From Myxocyprinus asiaticus (Eukaryota > Chordata > Actinopteri > Cypriniformes > Catostomidae): DNA of 64,000 nt. This document shows, piece by piece, positions 53,214 through 63,927 of the stretch. Within the stretch, counting starts at the first letter, position 1; every line of letters begins with the position of its first letter. Location: positions 26,254,880-26,318,879 of the forward strand of contig NC_059379.1 in NCBI RefSeq assembly GCF_019703515.2, in the 5' to 3' direction. Under the pieces are notes generated by a model. That model saw only the letters and a list, made by a program, of their open reading frames with translations, made no database searches and was not told the DNA's origin. The position numbers were made by a program, and so were the translations under genes.

Positions 53214-55567
53214 ATGGTGCTGCGGATGCCTGCTTCGGTGTGGAGCTCTCTAGCATTTTTGTTACTTTTGTTAGTTTGTCATGTTTTTTGTCACTCTTTC
53301 CCGATCAGTTTCACCAGGGATGAACTGCTGAATATTCAGCAGAGCATACCTGATAATTTTTAGCAGGTATTTGATTATTCAGATGTTTTGTTAGACATCT
53401 TAGATGGAGTCAAAGCTGTGCCCTACAAGCACTTCAAGAGACACAAGCGAAGGAAGCACGCCATCGCGCTTGTGAAGCTCCGTCAACGCTTCTTTAGGAC
53501 TCTGCTGCCAAGTATTCATCTCACGAATGTCCGCTCCCTCACCAACAAAATGGATGAACTGCTTCTGTCCCACTTTAGGACTCTCTGATCACTGTCTGGT
53601 TCATCTTCTCCTGACCTACAAGCAGAAACTAAAACCAGCTAAGCCTGTAGTAAGGATTGTAAAGAGATGGACCAATGAAGCAGAGCTGGAACTACAAGCC
53701 TGCTATGAATGCACTGATTGGAGTATTTTTGAAGCTTCAGCCACAGACCTGGCAAGCTCACAGATACTGTGACATCATATATCAGTTTCTGTGAGAATAT
53801 GGTCATCCCTACTAGGACATTTTTATCATTCAATAAAGATAAACCATGGTTTATAGCAAAACTCAGACAGCTTTGTCATGCCAAAGAGGATGCTTACAGA
53901 AGTGAGGATAAACTCTTGTACAACCAGGCCAGAAAAACACTGACTAAGGAGATCAGAGTGGCTAAAAGAAGCTACTCTGAAAAGCTGAAAAGCCAGTTTT
54001 CAGCCAACAATCCTGCATCTGTAGAGAGGCCTGAAGGAATCACCAAGTACAAGACACCACCCCCTCACCCTGTAGAGAATAAACAACTGGCTGATGACCT
54101 GAATGTGTTTTACTGCAGGTTTGAAAAGCCCAGTCTCACACCCCTCCCCCACTCTGATCTTCACTTCACACACCCACTTATACCTCCTGCAACCCCCCTC
54201 CTCTACCCTCCTGCTACTCAACCTGCACTTATGGTTTCTGAGGAGGATGTGTGCCGGGTATTCAAGAAACAGAAGACTAGGAAAGCTTCAAGCCCAGATG
54301 GTGTTTCACCTGCCTGTCTGAATGTCTGCGCTGGCCCCCATCTTCACGCAGATCTTCAATAGATCACTGGAGCAGCGTGAAGTTCCCTGCTGCTTCAAAT
54401 GCTCCACCATCATTACGGTCCCCCAAAAAAATCAAAATCACAGGACTTAATGACTACAGACCTGTCGCTTTCACGTCTGTGGTGTTGAGATACTGGTTTT
54501 GGCCTACCTGAAGGACATCACTTGACCCCTGCTAGACCCCCTTCAGTTTGCTTACCAAGCAAACAGGTTTGTGGATGATGCTGTCAACATGGGACTGCAT
54601 TATATCCTGCAACACCTCTACAGACCTGGGACTTATGCAAGGGTCATATTTGTGGACTTCAGTTCAGCCTTCAATACCATCATGCCTGATCTTCCCTCAA
54701 CCAATCTGACCCAGCTCCCATGCCCACACCAAACTGTAAGTTGATCACTAGCTTTCTGACAGATAGGCAGCAGCTAGTGAGACTGGGGAAATTCACATAT
54801 GGGACCCTCACTATTAACACTGGTGCTCAGGGATGCATTCTCTCTCCACTGCTCTTCTCCCTGTACATGAATGACTGCACTGCAAAGGACACCTCTGTCA
54901 AGCTCCTGAAGTTTGCAGATGACACCACGGTCATTGGCCTCATCCACGATGGTGATGAGTCTGCATACAGAAGGGAGGTTGGACAGCTGGCTGTCTGGTG
55001 TGGTCACAACAACCTTGAGCTGAACATGCACAAAACAGTGGAGATGATAGTGGACTTCAGGAGAAATCCCCCCGCACCACACTTCATATTTATTTCCACT
55101 GATTACATGGGGGAGGGGGAGGGGTACAGTGTATTTTTCATTGTATACAGTCTACTTATTTTGTGTGTACTGTATATTGTATATTATTAGGTGTATGTTG
55201 TATATTGTGTTGTGTAACAAGATGTGCAAACTGTGTTATGTGTAAATCAGTTGTGTATTTTAATTGTCATACTGCTATGTTGCTTGGAACTGCACCCAAG
55301 ACTTTCACCCACTGTTGCACTTGTGTATATGGTTGAGTTGCAATAAAGGGATTTGATTTTGATTTGATATATTACCACTTGCACATGTATATATGCCATT
55401 CTATGTTATATGTCCTATTTTTGTATTTCTATTTATACTCTTACCTTGTTTTATATTCTGTGTCTCACTGTAATGTTCTGTGTGCACTTGTTTCTCCTAT
55501 TACCAAAAAAAATTCCTTGTTTACGTGAGCAAACTTGGCAATAAAGCTCATTCTGATTCTGATTCTG
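53214..55567 (+). mobile_element. L2-type LINE, internally deleted, nested in the Tc1-like element
   Basis: Inserted between ...ATGACAAG and AAACTGAGG of the transposase frame. The 3' end is CTCATTCTGATTCTGATTCTG preceded by AATAAAG, a usual fish LINE tail. A second LINE-like 3' tail, AATAAAGGGATTTGATTTTG, lies about 210 bp upstream at 55345-55365 and matches the tail of the L2 at 7.5 kb. The endonuclease and the C-terminal part of RT are deleted. No clear target duplication is seen. Confidence 0.8.
53388..55085 (+). pseudogene. L2 ORF2 with endonuclease deletion and RT
   Basis: ORF2 over several frames. It starts FFRTLLPSIHLTNVRSLTNKMDEL (first 20: FFRTLLPSIHLTNVRSLTNK), the endonuclease start, then jumps to SDHCLVHLLLTYKQKLKP, so the endonuclease core is missing. 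The linker (53769-54362) has FYCRFEKPS and KTRKASSPDGVSPACL. RT follows with VIFVDFSSAFNTIMPD (motif A intact), LINTGAQGCILSPLLFSLY and FADDTTVIGLIHDGDESAY with an intact FADD, then VDFRRNPPAP. Stops and frameshifts occur at 54363-54720. Immediately after VDFRR the coding sequence joins 3' untranslated DNA. It is not functional. Confidence 0.85.
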
Positions 55568-56068
55568 AAACTGAGGCTGCAGTGGACACAGGCTCACCAA
55601 AACTGGACAGTAGACTATAGGAAAAACATTGCCTGGTCTGACAAATCTGGATTTCTGTTGAGGTACATAAATGGTAGGCCCACTGCAGACTCAGTTTTCT
55701 ACCCTTGGTTGACAGAAGTGGAACCCAACATGGTCTTCAGCTGTTGTAGCCCATCCGTCTCAAGGTTTGACATGTTGTGCATTCTGAGATGCTATTCTGC
55801 TCACTACAATTGTACAGAAGATTTATCCGAGTTACCATAGCCTTTCTGTCAGCTCGAACCAGTCTGACCATTCACCATAGTGTTTTCGTCCACAGAACTG
55901 TCGCTCATTGTTTTTTTTTTTTCCGGGGTTTTTTGCTGCACCATTCTCTATACACTCTAGATATTGTTCTGCGTGAAAATCCCAGAAATACTTAAACCAG
56001 CCCATCTGACACCAACAATCATGCCACAGTCGAAATCACTGAGATCAAATTTTTTTCCCCATTCTGAT
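55568..56068 (+). repeat. Tc1 transposase remnant and inverted foldback arm
   Basis: The first 170 bp resume the transposase frame (AQWTQAHQNWTVD-like). From about 55737 the plus strand is the reverse complement of the left arm: TGTTGTAGCCCATCC at 55743, CTGTCAGCTCGAACCAGTCT at 55846, and CCAACAATCATGCC at 56012. Confidence 0.7.
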
Positions 56069-56207
56069 GGTTGATGTGAAAAATTTTGATATTAACATTT
56101 TATTGATTCAAAAAACAGGATTGAGGAAACAGAACCTACACACACAGAATCAAATTATATAAAAATATATGTCCCTCGCCCTGAACATCCCCCCTCCCCT
56201 ACTTACT

Positions 56208-56766
56208 TTAAATATCTATTAGACCAAGATTTTTACACATCCTGTGAAGCGTCAATGTTGCTCTAGGGGGCTTGCACACTTTTGCTTCACTAAGATCAAG
56301 GACTGAGTCCATCAAAAGATTAAAGTCTCCTCCCAATATTATATCATGAGGGGTGCCAGCGGCTTGCAACATCCCTTCAAGATCTATAAAAAAACCCTGA
56401 TCATCAACGTTAGGTGCATAAATATTAGCCAAAAGAAGACTTTGTCCCTGAATTTCAGCTAAAACAATAATGACTCTTCCTAATTTATCTTTACTCTGTT
56501 TGGTACATTTGAATTGTAGGTGTTTACATATCAGTATAATGACTCCCCTGCTCTTACTCGAGCCAGCACTATAAAAACAAATGCCCACCCCACATCTTTC
56601 CAAGTTTTTCAGCTTCCTGCGGAGAAAGGTGCATTTCTTGAAGAAACACTATATCATATTTCTTACACTTAAGAGGAGAAATAACCTTCCTTCTTTTTAT
56701 GGGGTGCCCCAACCCATTCACATTCCACATGGAGAGAGACAATCCGCTCATATTAACATTTGACAT
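56208..56766 (-). pseudogene. L1 ORF2 endonuclease domain, truncated
   Basis: Apurinic-like endonuclease of an L1-type LINE, split over two frames (56766-56569 and 56603-56208). It reads LSLSMWNVNGLGHPIKRRKV, YDIVFLQEMHLSPQEAEKLG with the catalytic glutamate, SSKSRGVIILICKHLQF, LLANIYAPNVDDQGF and DIILGGDFNLLMDSVLD. The motifs WNVNG, QE and GGDFN are expected in the active site. After about 190 residues the frame ends LGLIDI and stops, where RT should follow. An overlap of 35 bp between the two frames marks a frameshift. Confidence 0.85.
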
Positions 56767-57057
56767 TTTGACATATAAGAAAAAATAGATTGTGTGTCAA
56801 AAACAAGATTATAAAGACCACATTCCAACATTAGTGCAACACTCAAAACCCGAACATCCCCCAGAACCAAACAAACAGAAAAAAGAAAAACCTGTGCATT
56901 AACCCCGTGCACAACAGCGCCAACTGGCATCCATCCCTCCAAACTCAAACAGTCCATGCACGCCTACGAGAGCTCCCGCAACAACCTTGCCATCGGATTG
57001 CTCAAGTCCGGTGTTTCTATACAAATTTTGTGAGACAGAATTACACAGCAAAAGATA

Positions 57058-57640
57058 AAACAAACTCCAGCCAATAGGCGGAATAAACACAAAGAGCGTG
57101 TAAATTCATCCAAAAAACTGTCCTGAAGGTGTGTTACTCTACAAAATAAACTCCAGCCGATAGGCGGAACCAGCACAAAAAAAGCACTCATCAAACAGTC
57201 AAGCTAATGTTCAGTGAGCCGGTCCACTTGGCTGCAACATGAGTCCAAGCAAATGACTTACTCCAATGATTTTGCAAGAAATACTCCATAAAACAAACTC
57301 CAGCCAATAGGCGGAATAAACACAAAAAGTGTGTAGATTCATCCATAAAACTTTCCTGAAGGTGTGTAACTCCACATAATATACTCCTGCTGATAGGCGG
57401 AACCAGCACAAAAAAAAGCATGCAGATTCTTCAAACAGTCAAGCAAATATTCAGTGAGCCGGTCCACTCGGCTGCAACATGAGTGCAAGCAAACGACCCA
57501 CTCACTCCAATGACTTTGCAAGAAATACTCCAGAAAACAAATTCCAGCCACTAGGTGGAACCGGCACAAAAAAGCGTGCAGATTCCCCAAACAGTCAAGT
57601 GAATGTTCAGTGAGCCAGTCTACTCAGCTACAACGTGAGT
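57058..57640. repeat. Tandem repeats between L1 ORF1 and ORF2
   Basis: Two and a half units of about 236-242 bp. CCAGCCAATAGGCGGAATAA occurs at about 57068 and 57300, and CAGTGAGCCGGTCCACT recurs at about 57212, 57454 and 57610. Within each unit a TAGGCGGAA word appears twice. The region sits exactly between the two ORFs. Confidence 0.8.
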
Positions 57641-57657
57641 ACAACAAGATGGCTTAT

Positions 57658-58490
57658 TCACTCCATTGACTTTATGAAGGACATCGCTTGCTGTGGGCAT
57701 GTTAATGTTTTACGGCCATCCTTAGCATCTATTCTCAATTTTGCCAGGAATAACAGTGCAAAAGCAACCTTCTGTTGATGTAAAAGTTTCTTGCATTCCT
57801 TGAATCGATCACATTTCTCTCTTGTCAAGTTTGCAAAGTCTGGGAACAAGAAAATGCTGTGGTTCTTCCAAGAAAGCCTTCCTTTACTCCTTGTAACACA
57901 AGATCTTTATCGGATAATCTAAAAAATTTGACCAGCATTGATCGGGGCCTGTCTCCCTCCATGGATCGCTGAGAAGGAACTCTGTGAGCTCACTCGATTT
58001 CCAGCTTATGGCCTGCTATGTCGAGCAGATTCGGAAAGAGCCCATCCAGGAATTTTACTGTATCCTGTCCCTCTTCTCCCTCCGGGACTCCAACGATACG
58101 GACGTTACTCCGCCAGATACAGTTTTCCATGTCCACCAACTTCTTCCAGACATGCTCCAAATCCACCTTGGTTGCTAGTGGATTAGCAGATAATTCCCTC
58201 TCCGATGACTCCAGGTAATCGATCCGTTTCTCGACATCCCCCACTTTTGTAACCACATCAGTGAACTTCGCCTCCATGGCAGTGATCGATCGACGTATCA
58301 CAGCAAGATCCTCCAAGTCAGCAACAACCTTCTTCAGCACTGCCAACATGTTCAGCATCTCTCGCCTCATTTCCCGCACCTCTCCAACCAAGTCAACTCC
58401 CAGGCCCGCGGCCTGCTCGAGGGCATCTGCTTGAGCACATAAGTGTATTTTAATGTCTTCAGAGCCCAAATATTTTGAATTCTTTAACAT
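57658..58490 (-). pseudogene. L1 ORF1, frameshifted
   Basis: The RNA-binding ORF1 protein of an L1 element. The first frame (58490-57990, 166 aa) has a likely coiled coil at about residues 35-125 (EVREMRREMLNMLAVLKKVV, VEKRIDYLESSEREL) and a start of the RNA-recognition fold at 129-140 (NVRIVGVPEGEE). The second frame (57849-57658) supplies the C-terminal domain, FPDFANLTREKCDRFKECKK to QQAMSFIKSME and the stop. Frameshifts separate the two. Coiled coil, RRM and CTD order is as usual for the family. Confidence 0.85.
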
Positions 58491-58777
58491 ATTGTCCTCC
58501 TAGAACAGTTATGGAACAGAGTGTATCGAATCTCACTGGTTTATGTCATAAAAAGTATTAAAACTAGCAAAGTGCGCAGAGCTCGCCGTTCACACATCCA
58601 ATCCTCGCCTGCTGTCATGTGACCGGTTGATGTGAATATTAACTGAAGCTCCTGACCCATGTCTGAATGATTTTATACATTATACTGCTGCAATACGATT
58701 GGCTGATTAGATAATCGCATGAATATGTAGATGTACAGGTGTACCTAATAAGTGGCCAGTGAGTGTATATACAAATA

Positions 58778-59890
58778 CACTGGTGGCCAAATGTACAGAT
58801 TTTGCTCTTATGGAAAGAAATTGGTACTTTTATTCACCAAAGTGGTATTCAACTGATCACAATGTATAGTCAGCACATTAACAACATGTAAAATTATATT
58901 ACAATTTTTTTTTTTTAAAAACTACTTCAAAGAGCTCATCAAAAAAATCCTCCACGTGCAGCAATGACAGCTTTGCAGATCCTTTGCATTCTAGCTGTCG
59001 TGACATTTCACCCCACGCTTCCTGTAGCGCTTGCCATAGATGTGGCTGTCTTGTCTGGCACTTCTCACCCACCTTACAGTCTAGCTGATCCCACAAATGC
59101 TCAATGGGGTTAAGATCCATAACACTCTTTTTCAGTTATCTGTTGTCCAATGTCTGTGTTTCTTTGCCCACTCTAACCTTTTCTTTTTGTTTTTCTGTTT
59201 CAAAAGTGGCTTTTTCTTTGCAATTCTTCCCATAAGGCCTGCATCTCTGAGTCTTCTCTTTACTGTTGTACATGAAGCTGGTGTTGAGCGGGTAGAATTC
59301 AATGAAGCTGTCATCTGATGACATGTGAGGTGTCTATTTCTCAAACTAGAGACTCTGATGTACTTATCCTCTTGTTTAGTTGTACATCTGGCCTTCCACG
59401 TCTCTTTCTGTCCTAGTTAGAGCCAGTTGTCCTTTGTCTTTGAAGACTGTAGTGTACACCTTTGTATGAAATCTTCAGTTTTTTGGCAATTTCAAGCTGA
59501 TGAGTTTCTAGAGAAAGCTGTTTCTTTTTTGCCATTTTTGACCTAATATTGATCTTAAGACATGCCAGTCTATTGCATACTGTGGCAACTCAAAAACAAA
59601 CACAAAGACAATGTTAAGCTTCATTTAACGAACCAAATAGCTTTCAACTGTGTTTGATATAATGGCAAGTGATTTTCTAGTAACAAATTAGCAATTTAGC
59701 ATGATTACTCAAGGATAAGGTGTTGGACTGATGGCTGCTGGAAATGGGGCGTCTTTTTTCAAATAGTGATGGTGCTGTTTTTTTTTACAACAGTAATGTC
59801 CTAATCAGTTGAATGCCACTTTGGTGAATTAAACTACCAATTTCCTTCCGAAACAGCAAAATCTGTACATTATTCCAAACTTTTGGCTGC

Positions 59891-59895
<5 letters not shown>
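58778..59895 (-). mobile_element. Tc1/mariner element with deleted catalytic core
   Basis: A 1118-bp element. It starts CACTGGTGGCCAAATGTAC next to TA (58776-58777) and ends TTTTGGCTGCCAGTG. The inverted ends share CAGTTGAATGCCACTTTGGTGAA, given here only as ATGCCACTTTGGTGAA against TTCACCAAAGTGGTAT. The right flank lies in a GT microsatellite, so its TA cannot be seen. The transposase on the minus strand lacks its central region, so the element is non-autonomous. Confidence 0.85.
58899..59344 (-). pseudogene. Tc1-like transposase missing the DD core
   Basis: The first segment (59344-59132) reads RLRDAGLMGRIAKKKPLLKQ and RLEWAKKHRHWTTDN, which is the end of the DNA-binding half and the start of the catalytic domain. 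The second (59120-58899) starts MDLNPIEHLWDQLDCKVGEK, where the family has SPDLNPIEHLW, and continues to a C-terminal tail. Between WAKKHRHW and DLNPIEH about 120 residues are absent, including both catalytic aspartates. Only the third acidic residue region may survive. Confidence 0.8.

Positions 59896-59940
<45 letters not shown>
59893..59940. repeat. (GT)n microsatellite
   Basis: About 48 bp of GT dinucleotide that abuts the Tc1 end. Confidence 0.95.

Positions 59941-59943
<3 letters not shown>

Positions 59944-59982
<39 letters not shown>
59944..59982. repeat. (TA)n microsatellite
   Basis: About 38 bp of AT/TA dinucleotide, next to the GT repeat. Confidence 0.95.
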
Positions 59983-59983
<1 letters not shown>

Positions 59984-59985
<2 letters not shown>

Positions 59986-60771
59986 GGCTGTTGATTTAAC
60001 AGGTTAATTTACTGTGATTAATGATATAAACAATAACGTGTTAAAAAAAATTCACGCAATTACTCATGCCCACTTACGTATATTCAAGCCTTAAGTACAT
60101 CTGTTTTTACGAGCAGCATCAATAGGTGGCAGCGCGCCTCAACAAACCTCACAAGCAGCGCAGCCACAGAATGAGAACCGCTCACTTAGGAGAAGGAAGC
60201 GAAACAGGTGGGCAAAACACAACAGAATGAAGACGCTCTTGAGACTCGAGTTTCAGAGTTTCCACTACATTTAACTTGATCCTGAAAATATGGCGTTTAT
60301 GACGCTGAATATCAGTGAGCCGCTCCAAACTCATCTGTCATGCACATGTAAATAGCGCAGACGGAACGTAAGAAAGCGTAGGCTACCGTGAGAACTGGAC
60401 ACACTGACGAACTCAATGCAAAAACGATTGCTGTCAACTGTAGGCTTGCTCAATGATATGATAATGAAACAAACAATATATTGAGTTCTTAAGCCACTTT
60501 TGTAATCTAATTAATGATTTATTCATCTGCCACAATAATCCAATTTATTTCAAACTGAATTTCAATCCGTATTAAATATTTATTGTAGGCCCTACATATT
60601 CAATTTATATATAGTTTAATTATCATGCATTATTTATATTAATTATATTTATATGGGGGCCTTTTTCAGCAAATAGTGATGTATGCAATTAATTGCAATT
60701 AATTTGATTAATTCATCAGCATGTCATGTAATTAATTTGATTTTAAAAAATGTCATCGATTGACAGCCCTT
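59984..60771. mobile_element. MITE-like element with AAGGCTGT ends
   Basis: Starts TTAAGGCTGTTGATTTAACA and ends ATCGATTGACAGCCCTTG. The reverse complement of the right end, CAAGGGCTGTCAATCGAT, matches the start at most positions. The interior is non-coding with TTAATTGCAATTAATTT-like palindromes at about 60690-60710. A fragment of the same end occurs at 35930-35999. Confidence 0.6.
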
Positions 60772-61674
60772 GTATACTGTACTGTATACATATGTAACTA
60801 TATACTGTATGACCAGTAGTGTACCTATACTGTTCATTTGAATAGCTTTGGAGAAGATTTATATATTAGCCTCCACTCAAATATAGTACAAAGTTTTTAT
60901 GATTATTATCTGAAATATGTACGCATTTATATGTTTGGATTTTTATGCAGATTGTTCTTAGAGATCTGAACACTCTGTCTGAGTGGTCTTTTACAACAGT
61001 GTCTTGTCTGTCACTTGACAGTTAACTGTTGTAGTTCTCTCAGCTTAGCAAACACTTGTGTTATATTTTCCATTTGAAAAACCTGGGGTCACCAATATGT
61101 CTGCCTCTGCTAGCCAAAGCCAGATGGGGCTTTCCTATAAACAAGCGTACAGAGAGTATTTATACAGTCCATGGTACCTGACGCCATAATACTCATGACA
61201 TTCTGTTTAGTAGCCAATGTTGTCATAAGTCACTTTGTAGAATTAGTAAATATTTTCAATATACCCATGCCATTGTTTATTACAGAATGGCAAAAGCTCT
61301 AAATCTTGCCAAATCCACTGTTAAAAAGTAATTTAACAGCTTGTTTGGTGATGTGCGCTACTCATTGTGCTTACACCTTTTAGCTAATCCTGTGTCTGTT
61401 TACTTTAGGATAGAGGGCACAACTCAGCCTGTAAATATGATCTGTTACTAACAGATTACATGACCCACTGTGGCCATGATTTCAAATTACACCTCGGTAA
61501 TTCATAATGCCTCTAAGTCCATTTGCACCTCTTTTGTTAAAAGCATAATTACTGAGAAGCGCGGGTTAACATCCCATTTAAACATTGCCCGTCATCAGAT
61601 CTGTTGGCCGACACGTCATATTGACTCAACTTTGATTTTTGGTGGTACGTTTTTGGTGGCAAATGTAATTCTTA

Positions 61675-61676
<2 letters not shown>
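60772..61676. other. Unannotated DNA
   Basis: No gene recognised. Confidence 0.45.
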
Positions 61677-61708
<32 letters not shown>

Positions 61709-61710
61709 TT
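61677..61710. repeat. (ATT)n microsatellite
   Basis: About 33 bp of TTA/ATT. It produces a leucine-rich frame (61470-61739) that should not be read as a membrane protein. Confidence 0.9.
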
Positions 61711-62665
61711 ATTTTTGTAGAAAGCTGCAGACAGTTTGAAAAGTAATTTGGAAAGTCAGAAGAGTATTACAATGGTAAATACCTCAAAGGTGATATAATT
61801 TTTTCAGTGTTGAAATACTCTCTCCAACCTCAGTTTAATATGTAGCCACAACTGTAATTAAGCCATTCGTAAGTTGATTCCCAAAAAAAGTGTAAATGCT
61901 GCGGCTCTGTGGTCGCTTTTAAAAACATTGCTCCGTTTGTTTCAACATCCCGACCAGCCCGAAACAGCAACATTGGGCTCAATCAATGGAATGAGTTTGG
62001 GTAGGGTCTCGACCAAAGTAAAAATGGGGAAGTGTCTGGGAAACCTGTTTGAAAACAGTCATTATTTTTGAAATACCATTTGGTGATACTAGTGGTGCAG
62101 AAATTACAAACTTCACCTTTAAGAAACATTTAAATTGGATCAGCAACCTTATCTAACAAATGAGTCAACAGATATATTTGTAGTATTCTATTTTAAAATT
62201 ATGAGAGATATACTGTATGTTTTTACATGTATTCAAGATTATAAGGGCTTATGTGGTAGTGTTTTTCTTTTTCGCAGAGTATAAAATATCCTCCAACTAA
62301 TATCTAAAATCAGCAAGACACTGGCAGGCAACACAGGTCCTCTTATAATGAGTAGAGAAAAATAATTGCTGTGCTAATTCTTTCACAAACTCATCCCTGG
62401 AAGTCCTGGAATAACCCCAACATAAATAAAGTAATGAAAACCTCCCATAAAATTTGCCATCGCTCAACTCAGCTGGTGGTCAGTTTGAAAAAGGGGGTGA
62501 AGTGAAAGAAAGTGGTAGGTGATTAAATGACAAAAGGAAAGAAAACATGCCACATAAAACTGCCTTTCAATTAATCTTTTTTTTTTTTTTTTTTTTTATG
62601 AAATTGGCTTCTGCAGATATCACTCATTTTGGTGCAAACTGTAGAGGTGTCTTCAAGAGGTGCTG
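61711..62665. other. Unannotated DNA
   Basis: No gene. A poly-T run lies at 62577-62597. Confidence 0.45.
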
Positions 62666-63927
62666 CAGGGCTTGACATAACTTTTTGGATCACTGGCCAC
62701 TGTGGCTAGTGGTGTTCCAAAGTCATTAGCCATGAATCATTTTCACTAGCCAAAATTCCCTGCCCCACAAAAAGTGTTAAAGGTAACTGGTGGGGTTTAA
62801 AATAATAAGGCCATATCCACAGGTAAGACCACTGATGGCTCCTCATTACCGTGGTTAGGTTAATATAGATAGTCTAACGTGATACATTTTAGTAAGAGTG
62901 ATGATGTGTTGATTGAAAATTCTTGTCATTTATGTCGGCAATGGTACATCCCACAGTACTGTTTATCCCTTTCACTCGTCAGCAGGCGCGGCACTAGGGG
63001 TGGGCTTACCATGCTTAAGCCTCTGATTGAATGTTTTTATAACCTTTAGACAGACATTCGTAGGTGTGCACTTGTCTTAGTGAGAAAATGTATTAGAATA
63101 CTGAAATAATTAGTTTGATTACAAATTATAGTAGCATTGAGCAGTATCTTTAAGGAGGATTATGGATGATTGTCTATATTGGTGGAATTAAGCAGTTGGT
63201 AGATCTGAAAAGTTTTTAATCCAACTCATTTTATACTCGGGCATAATTTTTATGTTTTGTATTCTTTAATAAACAATAATGAAAGATTTACTTGATGTAA
63301 AAACGGACTCTTTGCCGATGTAACTTTTAAAAATATATCCTGTGTATTATGATGCATACATGGGTGTCTCTAGGCTAAGCCCTGGATGTCCACTGACCCT
63401 AAGGCAGCCCCTGCTTGTCAGAGGCTGTCTAGCCATTTGAGATGTCTGATTTCCTTCAAAGAGCTGTAATGTAGAAAAATTTGTGTAAAATTTCTAATGG
63501 GTTACATAATCTGATCTGTACAGCAATATTGAGGGAAGCCTGGAGAAATCCAGCACGTGATTAGCTCTGCGCCATCCTATTTCTGTGAAGCTGGTTGGTG
63601 CGCGCTCTTCAGAGACAGGATAGAACGAAGTGGTTGGCTTGCGCCACACTCAAATAAAAACCAGGCTTCAGTCACGCAGCGCAAAAGATTTGCCTTTGTA
63701 TTTCAGACTAGAAGAATATTATTGCTTATAAAGCACTGAATGCAAGTTGCATATAAATGTATTTGCTTCGGTGGCCTGACATTCACAGAATTTCTTATGC
63801 AGGTAAACACCCTGAAAACCTCACCCGCCAAAGTGGCAAGTAAGAGTGAAGTAAGAGTTAGAGTTGCACGCCATTGCTGATTTTTACCCGCATTTGTCAG
63901 GAGGGCGGGTGTTAATGTCAAGCCCTG
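62666..63927. mobile_element. Element with CAGGGCTTGACAT ends
   Basis: Starts CAGGGCTTGACATAAC and ends GTTAATGTCAAGCCCTG. The two are inverted repeats over about 15 bp with one difference. No 8-bp flanking duplication is visible. The interior is non-coding and contains a short MITE-like block near 62985-63420. The class is probably a hAT-type non-autonomous element, by resemblance to a common fish family. Confidence 0.55.

Larger units (their letters stand above)
56081..58624 (-). mobile_element. L1-type LINE lacking reverse transcriptase
   Basis: An L1-like element on the minus strand, flanked by perfect 12-bp direct repeats GGTTGATGTGAA (56069-56080 and 58625-58636). It runs from ORF1 (58490-57658) through a tandem-repeat inter-ORF region (about 57640-57000) to the ORF2 endonuclease (56766-56208). 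The endonuclease ends soon after and is followed by a 3' untranslated part with AATAAAATGTTAATATC. The RT domain is therefore missing. The clean target duplication shows the truncated form was inserted as such, presumably by proteins made elsewhere. Confidence 0.85.
52866..58768 (+). mobile_element. Tc1-related foldback element containing a nested L2 and a nested L1
   Basis: The left arm (52866-53213) encodes Tc1 transposase N-terminal residues. The right arm (about 55737-56068) carries the same sequence inverted: on its minus strand it again reads GGATGGGCTACAACAGC and TTCTGGGATTTTCACGC. The terminal piece at 58625-58768 ends TGTACCTAATAAGTGGCCAG. The L2 (53214-55567) interrupts the transposase frame, and the L1 (56081-58624) interrupts the right arm. 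A Tc1 left terminus is not seen. The whole is a decayed foldback element carrying two later insertions. Confidence 0.7.

Noticed and set aside
57058..57640. Possible CRISPR-like array
   Set aside because: The repeated units are about 240 bp with internal drift, inside an L1 element of an animal genome. No short identical repeats with unique spacers.
61470..61739. Frame with a leucine-rich, membrane-like stretch
   Set aside because: The leucines come from an ATT microsatellite at 61677-61710.
62577..62597. Poly-T run as a retroposon tail
   Set aside because: It lacks an adjacent SINE or LINE body and a target duplication.
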